From Daedaleopsis sinensis (Eukaryota > Basidiomycota > Agaricomycetes > Polyporales > Polyporaceae): a stretch of DNA of 64,000 nucleotides. Every line of letters begins with the position of its first letter. Within the stretch, counting starts at the first letter, position 1. The notes under the pieces were generated by a model that searched no databases, was not told the origin of the DNA, and saw only the letters and a program-made list of their open reading frames with translations. The stretch spans positions 3,844,001-3,908,000 of the forward strand of contig CM066305.1 in NCBI GenBank assembly GCA_033807695.1, given 5' to 3'. This document shows, one piece after another, positions 53,134 to 64,000 of the stretch. Position numbers and translations under genes: made by a program.

Positions 53134-55100
53134 TCACCGCGCATACGGATGGTAGCCGTGCTGGCCCCTCTGCCCCGTACGCTGGGGGCCCACGCCCCCG
53201 TTTGGCCCAGTCGGCGCATTGCGCGGCCCGCGGGGGACGTTCGGGGGCAGCGCCCCGCCCTGCGCGCCCATCCCGCCGCCGCGCCCCATCCCGCCGACGC
53301 CCATACCCATGCCCTGCCCCCCACCCCCCATGCCCATCCCAGGGCGCATGCCCATCCCGCCGCCGTACTGCCCGCCCATCATCGCCGGGTTCATCGCGCC
53401 CATCATCGGGTTTATCCCCCCGATCTGCGTGATCATGCGCGTGTACAGCTGCGCGAGCGCCTGCGGGTCGAACGAGGCCCCGCCCTGGCTAGCGGAGGGG
53501 GGGCTGCCGGGCCCGCCGCTGCCCGTGCTCCCGCCCCCACCGCCGCTGTAGTTCTGGTTCCCGTACGCGCCGCCGTTGTTGCCGTAGTTGCCACGGCCGC
53601 TGCCGCCATTGCTGCTGCTGCCGCCGCCGCCGCCGCCGGTGCCGTTCTCCGCGAACCCCTCGCGCTGGGAGCGGGGCTGGGCGAGCTTCACGTCGATCTG
53701 TGGGCACGTCAGAGGGGGGATGCTTGAGCGCGAGCTCGCGGGACGGACGCACCAGTTTGCCGTCGATCTGGAGGTTGCCGAAGCCGAGCATGGGCTCGAC
53801 GTTCACGTTCTCGAACGAGACGAAGCCGAAGCCCTTGCTGCGCCCCGTCTCCCGGTCGAGCATGACCGTTGCGTCGACGACCTTGCCGAACTGCGAGAAG
53901 AACTCACGCATCGACTCGGACGTGACGCTGCCCGGGAGACCGCCGATGAAGAGCTTCGTCGCACGCTGGTGCTCCTGGCGGGGGATGGCGCGCTTCGGAT
54001 CGATCTGGCACGAGGGATGTGCATCAAGAACCTGCGATAGCGGAGATTGCGGGCACGACGTACGACTTTGCCATCGAGGAAGTGTTCGCGAACCATGACC
54101 GCGTTCACCGACGCGGGGTCTTCAAATGTCAGGAACGCGAAGCAGCGCGAGCGGCCAGCGGCATCCCGCATGATTGTGCACGCCTCGACTTTGCCAAATT
54201 GTGTAAAGTACTTCCTTAGGGACTCTGCGAGACGACGTTCAGTACTACTACACACGGAGGAACCAACCATCACGGCTATGTACCATCTGTCGTGTCCCAG
54301 TTCAAGCCGCCGATGAACATTTTCCTACATCAAGTTGCAAGCACGCGGGGCGAACGTCGAGGGCAAAGGGGTACATGAAAGGCAAGCGCTGCTATTAGCA
54401 TCCGATACCTAGAACAAAGAGGGTTATAACAAGGAGAGAAGAGTGGACGACTCTACTGTGTGCGACGGTGCTAGCCTACACCTAGGGGAGCCGAACGTGC
54501 TAGGGCATGCTAGTGCTAGCTAGGCCGAGGCGAGGGTGACTACGCGGGAGCATTGCCATCGTCTAGTCTCTCAGACTGATCCCGAGTCGACACCCAACCC
54601 TTTTGCCACACGTAGAGCGCGTTGACTTGAGGGCTGCGCACGTCAGTGGGGCGACAACGCACGAGACACTCACCCTTCCTCCTTCATCTCCGATGGGCGT
54701 ACTGGACGATCTGCTCCTGGGGCACCTTGGTAGCTATCATGCCGTGGGGGTGCTGGCTCCCTGTAATCCGGCTGTCGCTCCTGGTAAGTGGGAATTTGCT
54801 GCGTTGATGACGTGTAAGAGGGAATGGCATTTGTTGCGGAAGGCGGTGGATTCGAGCTACGGTCTTCATACGAGGATATCACCGTTGCAATAGGTTGAGG
54901 CTCTTGTTTGACACTTGCTTTTGGTTCTTCTTTGACTACCGATGGTTCAGCCCTTGGAGGAGGCGGCTCCGTTTGTGTGGTGGGAACAGCGAACTCAGAC
55001 TCATCGTTCCCGTAGAGATCTACGCTGAGAGTCGGCGATAGCGTGGCGTGAGAACAAACTGCAACATACCTCCATACAAGTCGGCGTCGAGGTCAGACAT
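53134..55100 (-). CDS. HRP1: Two-RRM RNA-binding protein, Hrp1/Nab4-like (cleavage factor IB)
   Basis: Hrp1 binds the UA-rich efficiency element in pre-mRNA 3' ends and shuttles with mRNA. Six exons close in phase: 55100-55070, 55019-54674, 54324-54284, 54224-54064, 54004-53753 and 53697-53134, giving 464 residues. The N-terminus (1-125) is disordered, acidic then Pro/Gln-rich. RRM1 (about 126-205) starts GKMFIGGLNWDTT and has RNP1-like CFAFLTFE; the linker IDPKRAIPR is the Hrp1 signature; RRM2 (about 210-285) has KLFIGGLPG and GFGFVSFE. The tail is Gly/Asn-rich, then Met/Gly/Pro-rich with many GMG repeats. Related animal proteins are Musashi, DAZAP1 and hnRNP A, so Hrp1 orthology rests on the fungal setting and linker. 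It is divergent from SNO across 349 bp. Confidence 0.88.
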
Positions 55101-55449
55101 AGCGAGTAAGGTGGGTAACAGACGATGGTGGTGGTAGAAAAGAAAGGAAGTGAAGCGCCGTATTCGGTGCCCGACGCTGGTTTCGTTTCGGAGTTACAAA
55201 AGGGCGATGACTCACTGCTTGTCGGGGTTCAAATCTAAATTGCTCAGCCATCACCCAAATTGTCAGTCCAGTGCTAGGTACTTACCATCGAGTACCATTC
55301 ACGCGCAAAGTAAGTTATGTTCATTACTACATGTCTCACAAGAGCTCACGAATAATTTGGTCTATCGCAGCAGGCTAGCAGGCTGATTCTGTGTTCTTGG
55401 CAGCTTGAACTTGGTTAGCCACCGCCACCAAAACCTAACTGAGAGCAAA
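55101..55449. promoter_or_regulatory. Shared divergent promoter region HRP1 / SNO
   Basis: A 349-bp gap separates two divergent start codons. No TATA box is seen on either strand at the expected distance. No repeat or binding site could be identified. Confidence 0.4.
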
Positions 55450-56373
55450 ATGCAGCAGAACCTCCCTGTTCGCGATAACGTCACTGTTGGGATTCTGGGT
55501 ACGCTAATTAATGCCGAATCATAACTTACTTAACCTACTGCACTACAGCCCTCCAGGGCGCCTTTGCCGAGCATCAGGTGATGCTACAGAAGCTCTCCCT
55601 GAAAAGACGAGTGATCATCGTCCTCGTCCGACAACAAGAGGACCTCGAGAAATGTGACGCGCTCATCATCCCAGGTGGAGGCGAGTGGAGAGGTCTTGTT
55701 CGCCCGTCCCATCTCTAACGGGCTCCTGTAACCATCTTCAGAGTCAACCACGATCGCCCTCTTGGCGCGGTTAGCAGGCCTCCTCGAGCCCATGCGGGAG
55801 TTCCTCAAGACGAAGCCAGTATGGGGGACGTGCGCCGGCGCGATCCTTCTCGCGCGCTGGGTGGAGAACCCCAAGAAGGGCGGGCAGGAGCTCCTCGGCG
55901 GCATCTCCATCTCCATCGAGCGGAACGGCTTCGGCTCGCAAGTCGAGTCGTTCGAGGCCCCTCTCGAGGTCGAGGGCCTCCGCGAGTCGAACCGCCCGTT
56001 CCACGGGATCTTCATCCGCGCCCCAGTTCGTCTGCTTTCCTAGCACCTCTCTGTCTGTGCAACTATGCTTTGGGGCTAACGCGAAGTGCGGTGACAGGTC
56101 GTGGTCGGGCTCAAGCCCTCGCCGACGGACGCGCCGATCCAGATCATCTCGCGGATATCGGCCTCGCTGCTCCCGACGTCACAGACTGCGGTCCCGCTGG
56201 ACGAGGACGACACGGATCCGAGGGACCCGCGGACGATTGTTGCACTGCGGCAGGGCCTACATCTGCTCACGACCTTCCACCCCGAGCTCACCAAGGACGA
56301 CCGCTTCCATGAATACTTCGTGCGGGAATGCGTCCTCCCGACGCTCTCGTCGCGCTCTTCTTCTCCGGTGTGA
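55450..56373 (+). CDS. SNO1: Pyridoxal 5'-phosphate synthase glutaminase subunit (Sno/PdxT)
   Basis: Sno/PdxT releases ammonia from glutamine and channels it to Snz/PdxS for vitamin B6 synthesis in the cytosol. Four exons close in phase: 55450-55498, 55549-55680, 55742-56025 and 56098-56373, giving 246 residues. The class I amidotransferase motifs are present: [13 protein letters not shown] at the N-terminus, [20 protein letters not shown], the nucleophile Cys in [11 protein letters not shown], and the His-Glu pair in [17 protein letters not shown]. The second intron begins with GC (G|GCGAGT...TTCAG), needed to give GGEST; a GT donor would destroy that motif. Intron 3 uses a GTTCGT donor. The insertion TDPRDPR before the last helix is seen in fungal members. 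The Snz partner is not in the window. Confidence 0.93.
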
Positions 56374-56736
56374 TGGGGCATACTCGCCCGTTGACTGATC
56401 TTTTTGGTATCTTCAGGGTGATATACCGTTCCGACAGAGATGCCTGCTGATCCAGATTACTAGACGTAGATAGTGTATATCCAGCTCGTACCGCGTCGCA
56501 TTACTATGTTGTACTCACTATTCATTAGTAAGCTCCTTCTCCATACCAATTATACCTACACATGAATTCGCTGTTCCGAGTTTGGTCTACCGGATTCCGG
56601 AAGAGTTGGGCGCTCCTCGTAGTCACTTAGCCACCTTCCGCCACACCGCGACTTGGACCCAACCCCTCCCAACACTTTCTATATGTAATCGCTGTCCAGA
56701 CCCATCGGTCGATTGAAACCGATATCTCCGCGTACC
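56374..56736. other. Intergenic region SNO / IMPACT-family gene
   Basis: AT-rich 3' region of SNO followed by upstream sequence of the next gene. Nothing else recognised. Confidence 0.45.
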
Positions 56737-57312
56737 ATGCTCTGCCGCTCATGTCGAGCTCACCCTGTTGTCCGACCCGCAATCCGCCGTCGTCATCATA
56801 CGCATTCCCGGGCATGGCAAGCCCCAATCGCCTCCTCGGACGAGCTTACGCATCTCAAATCCACCTTCCAAGCATACGCCACTCTTGTACCCACAGAAGA
56901 CCTGCTAGAGCAACATCAAATACCCGCTGCAATGAAGGGGGACGTCCTCCCAACACTGTTGACCCATCTGCAAGACGTCGCGCCCCGAACGCGACGAGCA
57001 ACGCACGACATGTATGCATGGCGAACTCGTCCAAGTCTTTCCTCATCGTCTTTCATCTACGGCTCGTCCAACGGCGGTGAGGCGGGCGCGGGAGAGCGGC
57101 TTGAACGGCTGCTCGAGCTGGGGAACTGCGAGAACGTCGTCTTGGTCGTCTTCAGGTGGTATGGCGGGGTCAAAATGGGGTCCGACCGGTGGAAATGCAT
57201 ATCCTCGGTCGCGAAGGAAGCCCTCGAACGCGGGGGGTTCTTGACGGGGCGAAAGGAGGCCGCAGACGATACCGCCCGCGAGGATGACAAGGCTGGTAAA
57301 CGGAGGAGGTAG
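56737..57312 (+). CDS. IMPACT/Yih1-family (UPF0029) protein
   Basis: A single exon of 191 residues from ATG at 56737. The C-terminal two thirds carry the UPF0029/Impact N-terminal domain: RRATHDMYAWRTR, then NGGEAGAGERLERLLEL, then ENVVLVVFRWYGGVKMGSDR followed by WKCISSVAKEALE. The region before it (residues 30-80) has a helical stretch (SDELTHLKSTFQAYATLVPT) that may contact partners. The RWD domain of true Yih1/IMPACT (which binds Gcn1 and restrains Gcn2) is missing, so this is the short, UPF0029-only type; its role is not established. The N-terminus (MLCRSCRAHPVVRPAIRRRH) is Arg-rich without acidic residues and could act as a mitochondrial presequence. Confidence 0.85.
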   Translation: MLCRSCRAHPVVRPAIRRRHHTHSRAWQAPIASSDELTHLKSTFQAYATLVPTEDLLEQHQIPAAMKGDVLPTLLTHLQDVAPRTRRATHDMYAWRTRPSLSSSSFIYGSSNGGEAGAGERLERLLELGNCENVVLVVFRWYGGVKMGSDRWKCISSVAKEALERGGFLTGRKEAADDTAREDDKAGKRRR

Positions 57313-58415
57313 ACTTGCACAATGCGGTGAGTATTTATCATCCCGTTCATCGCTCGAAGGAGATACGATCTCGAAGTCTTCAGGTTGACGGCAAGACACC
57401 TCCTTGGTGCAACACTCCGTTTTCTCTATTCCCACCTCATTATCTCATACTTGCGTCCCAATCAGTTCTTCAGCAACACAGCTATTACAAGCCACCAACA
57501 GAATACAACTACATACTTGTCCTGCAACCCAGCCACCTCCGCAAACCCATGAGGCCGACGGCGATGACCTGCCTGCCGGTGACAATGTCCTCCGGAGTCC
57601 GAGCCCGGACTTGGCGTGAGGTACATATTCATTTGCGTACGTATGCCAAGCCGTTCCAGTCGCATCCCCGAACTCATGTCCGGTTGAGCGCTGTACTAGC
57701 GCTGTGCGCCCAAGTCAATTCATCGGTACGACGGTAAGTAGGTACTTAACATGCATCTTCTCATCTCATGCTATCTTCATGTGAACTACGTAGGCTGTCG
57801 AGCCCGAGTCCCCAGGACCTCGCATTGGGCCACTGGCTCGCAGGACATGCCAGGAACAATATGCATGTACTTGATTCATGAGGGCGAAGATTCGTGCATC
57901 GCATTGATGCATTGCTGGTCGTTATCCATGCGCGCACTAAGGTGCAAGGCTGTGAAGTGTCAAGTTAGTACCGGCCACTTGCTCTGCGGCGGTGTAGATG
58001 GCGCGTCGTCTACGAGCGCGGGATCTCACAAGCAGGCGAGGATCAAACATCCGAAGTCGATCGATGCGCATGCGTTTTACAGCCTTGCACTGTAACGCGG
58101 TGTCTATATGGTCTGTGAATATTCATGTCTTTCGCGCACTCCCCTAAAGCGGGTGAGCCAAATCCACTGCCTCCTGCCGCGCTGCCTCCTGTCAGGTTCT
58201 GGTCCTGGACAACCGTCGGTGCGCCGGAGAACAATCAGAGACGCTGATGCGTATACGGCTAGTGCGGCGACGCGAACCGCGAGGCTACAAGCGTCTCCTC
58301 CGGGCGGTCGACTATATAGCTCGTTGATGGAGAGCGCAATGTCGTATATTGCTTCCCCTTCCACCTCGGTGCGCCTCACCCTTCGCACCGACCCTTCCTA
58401 TCTTCTTTTCTCGCT
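57313..58415. other. Intergenic region upstream of the S28 peptidase
   Basis: About 1.1 kb with no supported gene. Some CT- and AC-rich stretches (57400-57600). The last 110 bp hold the S28 promoter. Confidence 0.45.
58313..58318 (+). promoter_or_regulatory. TATA box of the S28 peptidase gene
   Basis: TATATA lies 98-103 bp before the ATG at 58416, followed by a CT-rich tract. Confidence 0.5.
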
Positions 58416-60623
58416 ATGCTTTCGGCGAGCCTCTTGTTCTCTTGTTTTCTCCTTCTCGCGTCTTCTGTGACTGCTTTCTCCCCTTCGCTCGATCCCTACC
58501 AGACGCGTCCGCACATTCCTTACGTCGACGAACCTGATGAGAGCGTCTCCGTGTTCAAGTTCGGAACAAACCAACAACTGTCGTCGCACCATGAGATATA
58601 CTACTTCGAGCAGCTGATCGACCACCGCAACCCCAGTCTCGGAACGTTCAAGCAGCGGTACTGGCACAGTTACGAGTTCTACGAGCCTGGTACGCCCTCC
58701 GCATTCTCGTATTCCGAGATGTTACTTACTAACCATGTTCTCCAGGGGGTCCTATCGTTCTCTGTACACCCGGAGAGGTCAACGCCGCAGGTTCGTTCAT
58801 CTTATACCAGGTTTACACTCAGCATTGAGGGTGTACTGTACGCCTAGGATTCACTAGTTATCTCACAAACTCCACCATCGTTGGTATGATCGCGCAGCCG
58901 CTCAATGGCGCGACGGTCCTCCTGGAACACCGCTTCTTCGGGGAGTCCAACCCCTACCCCGACCTTTCCGTTCAGAGTCTCCAAGTGCACACGATTGAGC
59001 AAGCCATTGAGGATCTCGCGTACTTTGCAAAGAACGTCAAGCTGCCCATGCCTGGCGGCGACAAAGTTGCCCCTGGAAAAGCAGCGTGGATCCTTGTGGG
59101 CGGCAGTTACTCGGGCGCTCTCGTGAGCTATGCCATGCGCAGGTTCGGACCGCTTCTCGTGCTTCTCGTCGATCGTTTGTGCTGATTGACGTCCTTTCAG
59201 CAAACCTGACCTGTTTTGGGCTGGTTACTCATCTTCAGGCGTTGTCCAAGCTATAGGGTGTGTTTGCACCTCCACTATCCCGCATTGAAAGAAGCACGCT
59301 GACAATATGACCAGAGACTTTTGGGGGTACTTCGAGCCCATCCGCGAGCACATGCCCAAGAACTGCTCTGCAGATGTCGAGACCGTCATCAACTACATTG
59401 ACACTGTCATGGACACCGGTAACAAGACTGCCATCAAGGATATGAAGGACATATTCGGTCTCGGGGACATTCAGTATGACGACGATTTCGCTTCAGCTAG
59501 TACGTGCTCCTCCTTGAGATGAGTATCATCGCCCTCTAACGCCTGAGCTTCCAGTGCAGCGCGTCATGATCTCCTGGCAGGATGGGATGATTGGCAACCG
59601 CGCTGATGACTTCTACCGGTTCTGCGACTCGCTGGAGGTTGACAATGGAAAGGTCGCCCCCGAATCAGGATGGGGTTTTGACCACGCGCTGAAGGCTTGG
59701 GGAAAGTTCTGGAAAGATGGGGGAGAGTTCTGGAAAGATGGCTTCTACAAGGCCGGTATGTCACCACTCCACAGCTGCTCTCCCGGGTAAGTGAGCTCAA
59801 ACGGGTTTTCTGGTCGCAGCGTGCGGTACTCGTGATGCAGAGTCAGTACCACTCCTCTCAAACATGGGATTCCTGGCTAACGAGGCTGTAGGACTTGTTT
59901 CGGTACCCACAACTCCAATAGCACCAAGTGGAACCACACCACCCTGAGTGACGGCCGGTCGTGGAAGTGGATGACGTACGGATCTCTTCACATCCCCGCC
60001 ACCGAAACACACGCTCACCGCCCGTCCGTAACGTACCTAGGTGCAACGAGTTCGGTTTCTTCGCGACCGGCGCCCCCGTAGGCCACCCTACCATCGTCTC
60101 GCGGCACCTCACGCCTGAGCATAGTCAGGTCAGGCACCCTTCGATGAACGATGCCGATGCGCCATGAGTGCTCACCTCCCGCCCGTACCCACAGCGCAGC
60201 TGCGAACTCGACTTCCCTGGCGCGTTCAAGGGCAACCGGCGGTTCAGCGTCCTGAAAGCACTCGACGTCAACGTCAAGTATGGCGGGTGGAACGTGACGA
60301 CCGACCGGCTCATTTTCGTTAACGGCCAGCGTGCGTGTCTCTGCTGACCCCCCACTCCGCACGGATGCACCGATTGACTGACCGGGTTGTTTGTGTTTCT
60401 CTGTTGTGCAGGCGACCCCTGGCGCGAGGCGACTGTCGCTGCGAACGGCGCGTCGTTCCCGCCCAACGAGATGCAGCCCCACCTGATCGCGGACGGCTTC
60501 CACTGCTCTGACATGAGGCGCTCCGAGGGTCTGCTCAGCCCGCACGTCAAGGCCGCCCAGGATGCGGCGGTCGGCTCTATGGTGAAGTGGTTCAAGGACT
60601 GGCGTCCGACCCTGGCTTCGTGA
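58416..60623 (+). CDS. Secreted serine peptidase S28 (prolyl carboxypeptidase-like)
   Basis: S28 enzymes release residues next to proline. Eleven exons close in phase: 58416-58689, 58746-58790, 58848-59142, 59201-59257, 59315-59499, 59555-59755, 59820-59841, 59892-59975, 60041-60128, 60195-60330 and 60412-60623, giving 532 residues. Signal peptide: MLSASLLFSCFLLLASSVTA. Family motifs: YYFEQLIDHRNPSLGTFKQR, GGPIVLCTPGE, LLEHRFFGESNPY, the nucleophile Ser in GGSYSGAL, the acid in NGQRDPWREA and the His in ADGFHCSDM. The catalytic triad is complete. N-glycosylation sites (NST, NKT, NVT) fit secretion. Fungal S28 members include acid prolyl endopeptidase-like enzymes; endo- versus exo-activity cannot be decided from sequence alone. 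Confidence 0.94.
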
Positions 60624-61614
60624 GGCGGTGGCATCTGGATCGTAGCTCGCATATGCATGGGCAGTGGACTCGGCACGGAACGGACTATTCAAGCAAGGGA
60701 CTTTTGCTTTTCTGCGCTATTGTAACCTTGGGTAATTGTCGGCGTAATCTAACACTTTAGTGCTATCCGATCTACGGGCAGCTCTGTCGGCGGTGTCTGC
60801 GTCCCGGTGTATGTGGAAGATGGAATGGTTTGACCCTCTGTCCTCGGGCTCCGTGACACGTGTGGTAGAGGTAGCGAGGGATGATGAAGGACGACGCTAA
60901 CCCGCTCTAGCCTCTAGGGTAAGGCTCTTTGCAGGTGCGCGTTCGAGTCTCCCTGTCGTGAATGCTTTATTGAGAACAAGGGACTCAAGGATTGTGCACA
61001 GCTTCACCGTATCGCATGCACGTACCCATGTGAAACCACACTCCGCGAGCGGCCATGGTTGTGTCCTCCATTGGGACTCATCCGAAGTGTGATCTACTGT
61101 GTGGCATAACTCATAGAAACTACGAGCGCAACCTAGATATGACATTTCTACTTTTTTGCGACGACGCTAGAGCCTTGGAAGCTGTATAACGACAGCAGTT
61201 GGTCAGTACATCCAGCGCCGTCCAGGCAGCGCGCTTACTAAATATTGGTGGCTACAGATTTCTCGACCTCCACCTCAGTTGTGCGTCGTTGACAACGCTA
61301 GTGCTGATCGATAATGCCGTGGCAACACACATGCCTCCTGCGGTGGGGGTTCAGCGGTCTGCCAAAACGCTCGTCCGGAACATGCGCCGGCACGGCCGGT
61401 GCCAGTGATATGATCGTTACATACGTGGACCCACAACTCGCCTCTCTCGAAACGGATAGTGAGGCGCGCACTCTACTGCAGGCTCGGGCTCCTACACCCG
61501 CTTCGTCTACTTCATGAGCGAGTCTCGCCATGAGTATAAAATGTAGGATGCAAGAAAATCCATAACTCACTCACTCCCTCTACAGTTTCTACTCAGGAGA
61601 TCCAACTCTCCGCG
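60624..61614. other. Intergenic region S28 / MFS transporter
   Basis: This contains the S28 3' end and the promoter of the transporter. No coding sequence between 60650 and 61500 is convincing. Confidence 0.45.
61535..61541 (+). promoter_or_regulatory. TATA box of the MFS transporter gene
   Basis: TATAAAA lies 74-80 bp before the ATG at 61615. Confidence 0.6.
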
Positions 61615-63820
61615 ATGTCGCAAAGAGCTCCCGGCTCTGTCCCGTCTGCCTCTACCTCCAACCTCTCGCACGGCACCTCTGAGAAGGTAGAAGATAAAGC
61701 AACCGCACCACGAACTCCGAAGGGCCTCTCGTTCTGGCTCGCCTTCACCGCCGTTCTGCTCTCCTTGTTCCTCAGCGTCCTCGATCTCTGCGCGGTCCCG
61801 ACCGCGTTGCCCACGATCGTCGCAGAGCTCCAAGGTGGAGACAAGTTCGTGTGGGTCGGGTCTGGATACGCGCTGGCCAGCACCGGGGTGTTGCTGCTCT
61901 GCGGACGGCTGGCCGACGTCTTCGGTCGACGACCGGTGATGTTATCCTCCATCGCTCTCTTTGCCGTGGGGAGCGCTCTGTCAGGAGCAGCGCAGAGTAT
62001 GGACATGATGATCGCCGCGCGAGGTGAGTACATCCGTCCTTCACTATCAGCGACACTCCGGTTGCTGACCGCTAGGGTTCGAAAGTTGTTCAAGGGATGG
62101 GTGGCGGCTGCATCTATACGATGTCCCAGATCATCACTTCGGACCTCGTACCCCTCGCTGAACGGCCGACATACCAATCAGCCCTTGTCATGGTTTATGC
62201 ATTCGCCGCAGGGGTCGGTCCTGTCGTAGTGAGTCCTGACAAGAGACCTCTTTATACTCCACCGTGACATGCTGACGAGGATTCGCCGCAAGGGTGGGGT
62301 GCTGTCCGAGAAGGCCTCGTGGAGATGGCTCTTCTGTACGTGTCGGGACTACTTATTTTACGTCACGGTATAGACGGAAACCTGGCTGATCGTTTGTCCA
62401 GACATCAATCTTCCACTGACCGGAATGGCTTTCGCCGCTGTGGCTATATTCTTGCGCGTCAATGCGCCCGAAGGAGCTATCAAAGGGAAACTCGCAAGCA
62501 TGGACTGGCTGTAAGTAACCTGACATTGCTCACGCCCTTTCGTTCGTCCAGAGGCTCACATGCTGTAACAGCGGTAACAGCCTCATCGCTGCTGGGTCTA
62601 CACTCACCCTCATCGGGCTCACATGGGGCGGTGTGCATTATCCTTGGGCCTCTGTGCATGTGCTAGTTCCCTTGGCACTTGGAGTGGTCCTGATCTGCGC
62701 TTTCATTGCGTATGAATACGTCTTGTGTCAAAAGGAATCGCAACAAAGACATGTGGCTTCATCTGATAAGCTCATGCATCCTGCTACACTCCCGCTAGAC
62801 ATTCTAAGTCATCGTACCAGTACATTTGGGTGAGCATAGCCCATCCTGCTTGTCGCGACGGACGGTGCAGTATCGCTCACGCCGCATCACATAGATATAT
62901 TGCAACATTCATACATGGGATCACCAGCATCTCAGCCATTTGTATGTGCCGAGAATGTCTATCACTATCGATTGGGTGCTGACCCATTCACGCAGATTAC
63001 ATGCCGCTCTTTTTTCAAGCATGCATGGGAGCTTCTCCAATTCGGTCCAGTGTCGATACACTTCCTATCGCGTTGGTCATGGCACCGTTCGCCATCTTCT
63101 GCGGTATTGCGATCAAGACTACACGCACATACCGTCCCATCAATCTCGTCGGTTGGGCCTTGGCAATAGTGGGCTTCGGGCTGATGACCCTCCTTCGTCC
63201 CAAGAGCTCGACTGCCCAATGGGCGGGATTCCAATTCTTGATGTCGGCCGGAAATGGGATCGTTGTATGTGTCTGATTCCATCAGGTCCGTAACTCCTAC
63301 ACGCGTTCTAACCGTGCCATACAGTATGCATCGACCATCTTCCCCATACTGGCGCCACTCCCGGTGGCTCGAAACGCCGCCGCGCTCGCATTCTTTGCGT
63401 TCTGCCGTACATTCGCTCAGGTTTGTCGGGTCTCTATCACTCTACCCGCCCGCTCATTCATCTGCCGAAAAACAGAGCTGGGGCATCGCAATCTCGGGAG
63501 TCATCCTGCAAAATCAGCTCAAGACCAAACTACCGGACGCCTTTGTGTCGCTGTTTCCGGAGGGCGTCGAGATCGCTGTTGCAGCAGTCCCCATTATACG
63601 TACAATGGACGACTCCCTGAAGCTCGAAGTCCAGGTCGCTTTCGCAGAAAGTCTCGCCACGGTGTGGAAGATCATGCTTGGTCTGGGAGGGTTGGGCTTC
63701 TTGACGGTCTTCCTCTTGAAAGAGCTGCCGATGTCGACTCATACCGATGAGAAGTATGGTCTTGCTCCTTCGAATGTTGTGACGGACCCAGAAGTTGGGA
63801 GCATTGAGCAAGCATTGTAG
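61615..63820 (+). CDS. Major facilitator superfamily exporter (drug:H+ antiporter, 14-TM type)
   Basis: This is likely a plasma- or vacuolar-membrane proton antiporter exporting toxins or secondary metabolites. Nine exons close in phase: 61615-62023, 62086-62228, 62293-62335, 62402-62510, 62572-62829, 62895-62941, 62996-63264, 63325-63420 and 63476-63820, giving 572 residues. A 45-residue hydrophilic head precedes TM1 (FWLAFTAVLLSLFLSVLDLC) with the motif LDLCAVPTALPTI typical of the 14-TM DHA2 group. Motif A is GRLADVFGRRPV between TM2 and TM3, and a motif C-like AFAAGVGPVVGG lies in TM5. Further hydrophobic segments continue through LGLGGLGFLTVFLLKEL near the end. The acceptor of exon 2 (GAAAG) is weak but restores the expected VVQGMGGG. 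Substrate unknown. Confidence 0.9.
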
Positions 63821-64000
63821 AGCCAGGAGCGGAAGTGCGAGCGGCGGTCGCCGGTGACCGTGATTTTTATGCTACTATCTATCTTACATAGTCTACTTTA
63901 TTTCATAGTCGTACATGTAGTAAAGACACATAATCTGGCATAGAATACTAATGTGCCAAGAGAAACAAAAAAGACGGACGAGGAGCACTGGGAACGCATT

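Noticed and set aside
53149..53727. 192-codon plus-strand Ala/Pro-rich frame
   Set aside because: Antisense of the Gly/Met-rich tail of the Hrp1-like protein.
1..64000. CRISPR arrays, tRNA genes and biosynthetic gene cluster
   Set aside because: No regular direct repeats with spacers and no tRNA cloverleaf were noticed by eye; the MFS exporter and laccase have no polyketide, terpene or peptide synthase next to them. A tRNAscan-type search was not possible here.

Overview
The window looks like a piece of nuclear chromosome from a wood- or litter-decaying agaricomycete (mushroom-forming basidiomycete). Genes are dense and split by many short introns (about 48-75 bp, almost all GT...AG), the coding DNA is GC-rich, a three-domain laccase with a class 3 axial position is present, and secreted hydrolases are numerous. 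There are no bacterial-style operons. No tRNA, rRNA or CRISPR array was recognised. Exon coordinates were derived by hand from splice signals, reading frame and remembered family alignments; most models close with a consistent reading phase.

Left part (1-17.4 kb): last exon of a serine carboxypeptidase S10 at the edge; a small secreted protein; PFS2 (polyadenylation factor) divergent from an Ariadne-type RBR ubiquitin ligase; COX17 (copper chaperone) with a fold-back element in its second intron; an orphan Ser/Pro-rich protein; two non-autonomous DNA transposons; a laccase; and a cytosolic GH85 endo-beta-N-acetylglucosaminidase. Middle (17.4-33.3 kb): a full-length two-ORF LINE retrotransposon with a 13-bp target-site duplication, inserted 66 bp upstream of the GH85 start; RNA14 (cleavage factor IA subunit); and, divergent from it, a protein of about 1,600 residues whose layout resembles Red1/SYCP2 meiotic axis proteins.

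Right part (33.4-64 kb): a cluster of four genes in one orientation, S10 - BTB - BTB - S10, whose members are paralogues; an orphan gene whose first intron carries a MITE with a second element nested in it; a deuterolysin-type M35 metalloprotease; a degraded QDE-1-like RNA-dependent RNA polymerase that keeps its DLDGD motif; HRP1 (two-RRM cleavage factor IB-like protein) divergent from the pyridoxal-5-phosphate synthase glutaminase SNO/PdxT; an IMPACT/Yih1-family protein; a secreted S28 serine peptidase; and a 14-TM-type MFS exporter.

Two functional themes stand out. Secreted or exported functions (laccase, two complete S10, S28, M35, MFS and the small secreted protein) have a recognisable TATA box 70-135 bp before the ATG, whereas the housekeeping genes (PFS2, RBR ligase, RNA14, HRP1, SNO) lack one and several share short bidirectional promoters. 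Three subunits of the mRNA 3'-end processing machinery (Pfs2, Rna14, Hrp1-like) lie within about 52 kb. The strongest leads for follow-up are the axis-protein candidate, the RBR ligase with altered catalytic-triad residues, the LINE separating GH85 from its upstream region, and the paralogous S10/BTB cluster.
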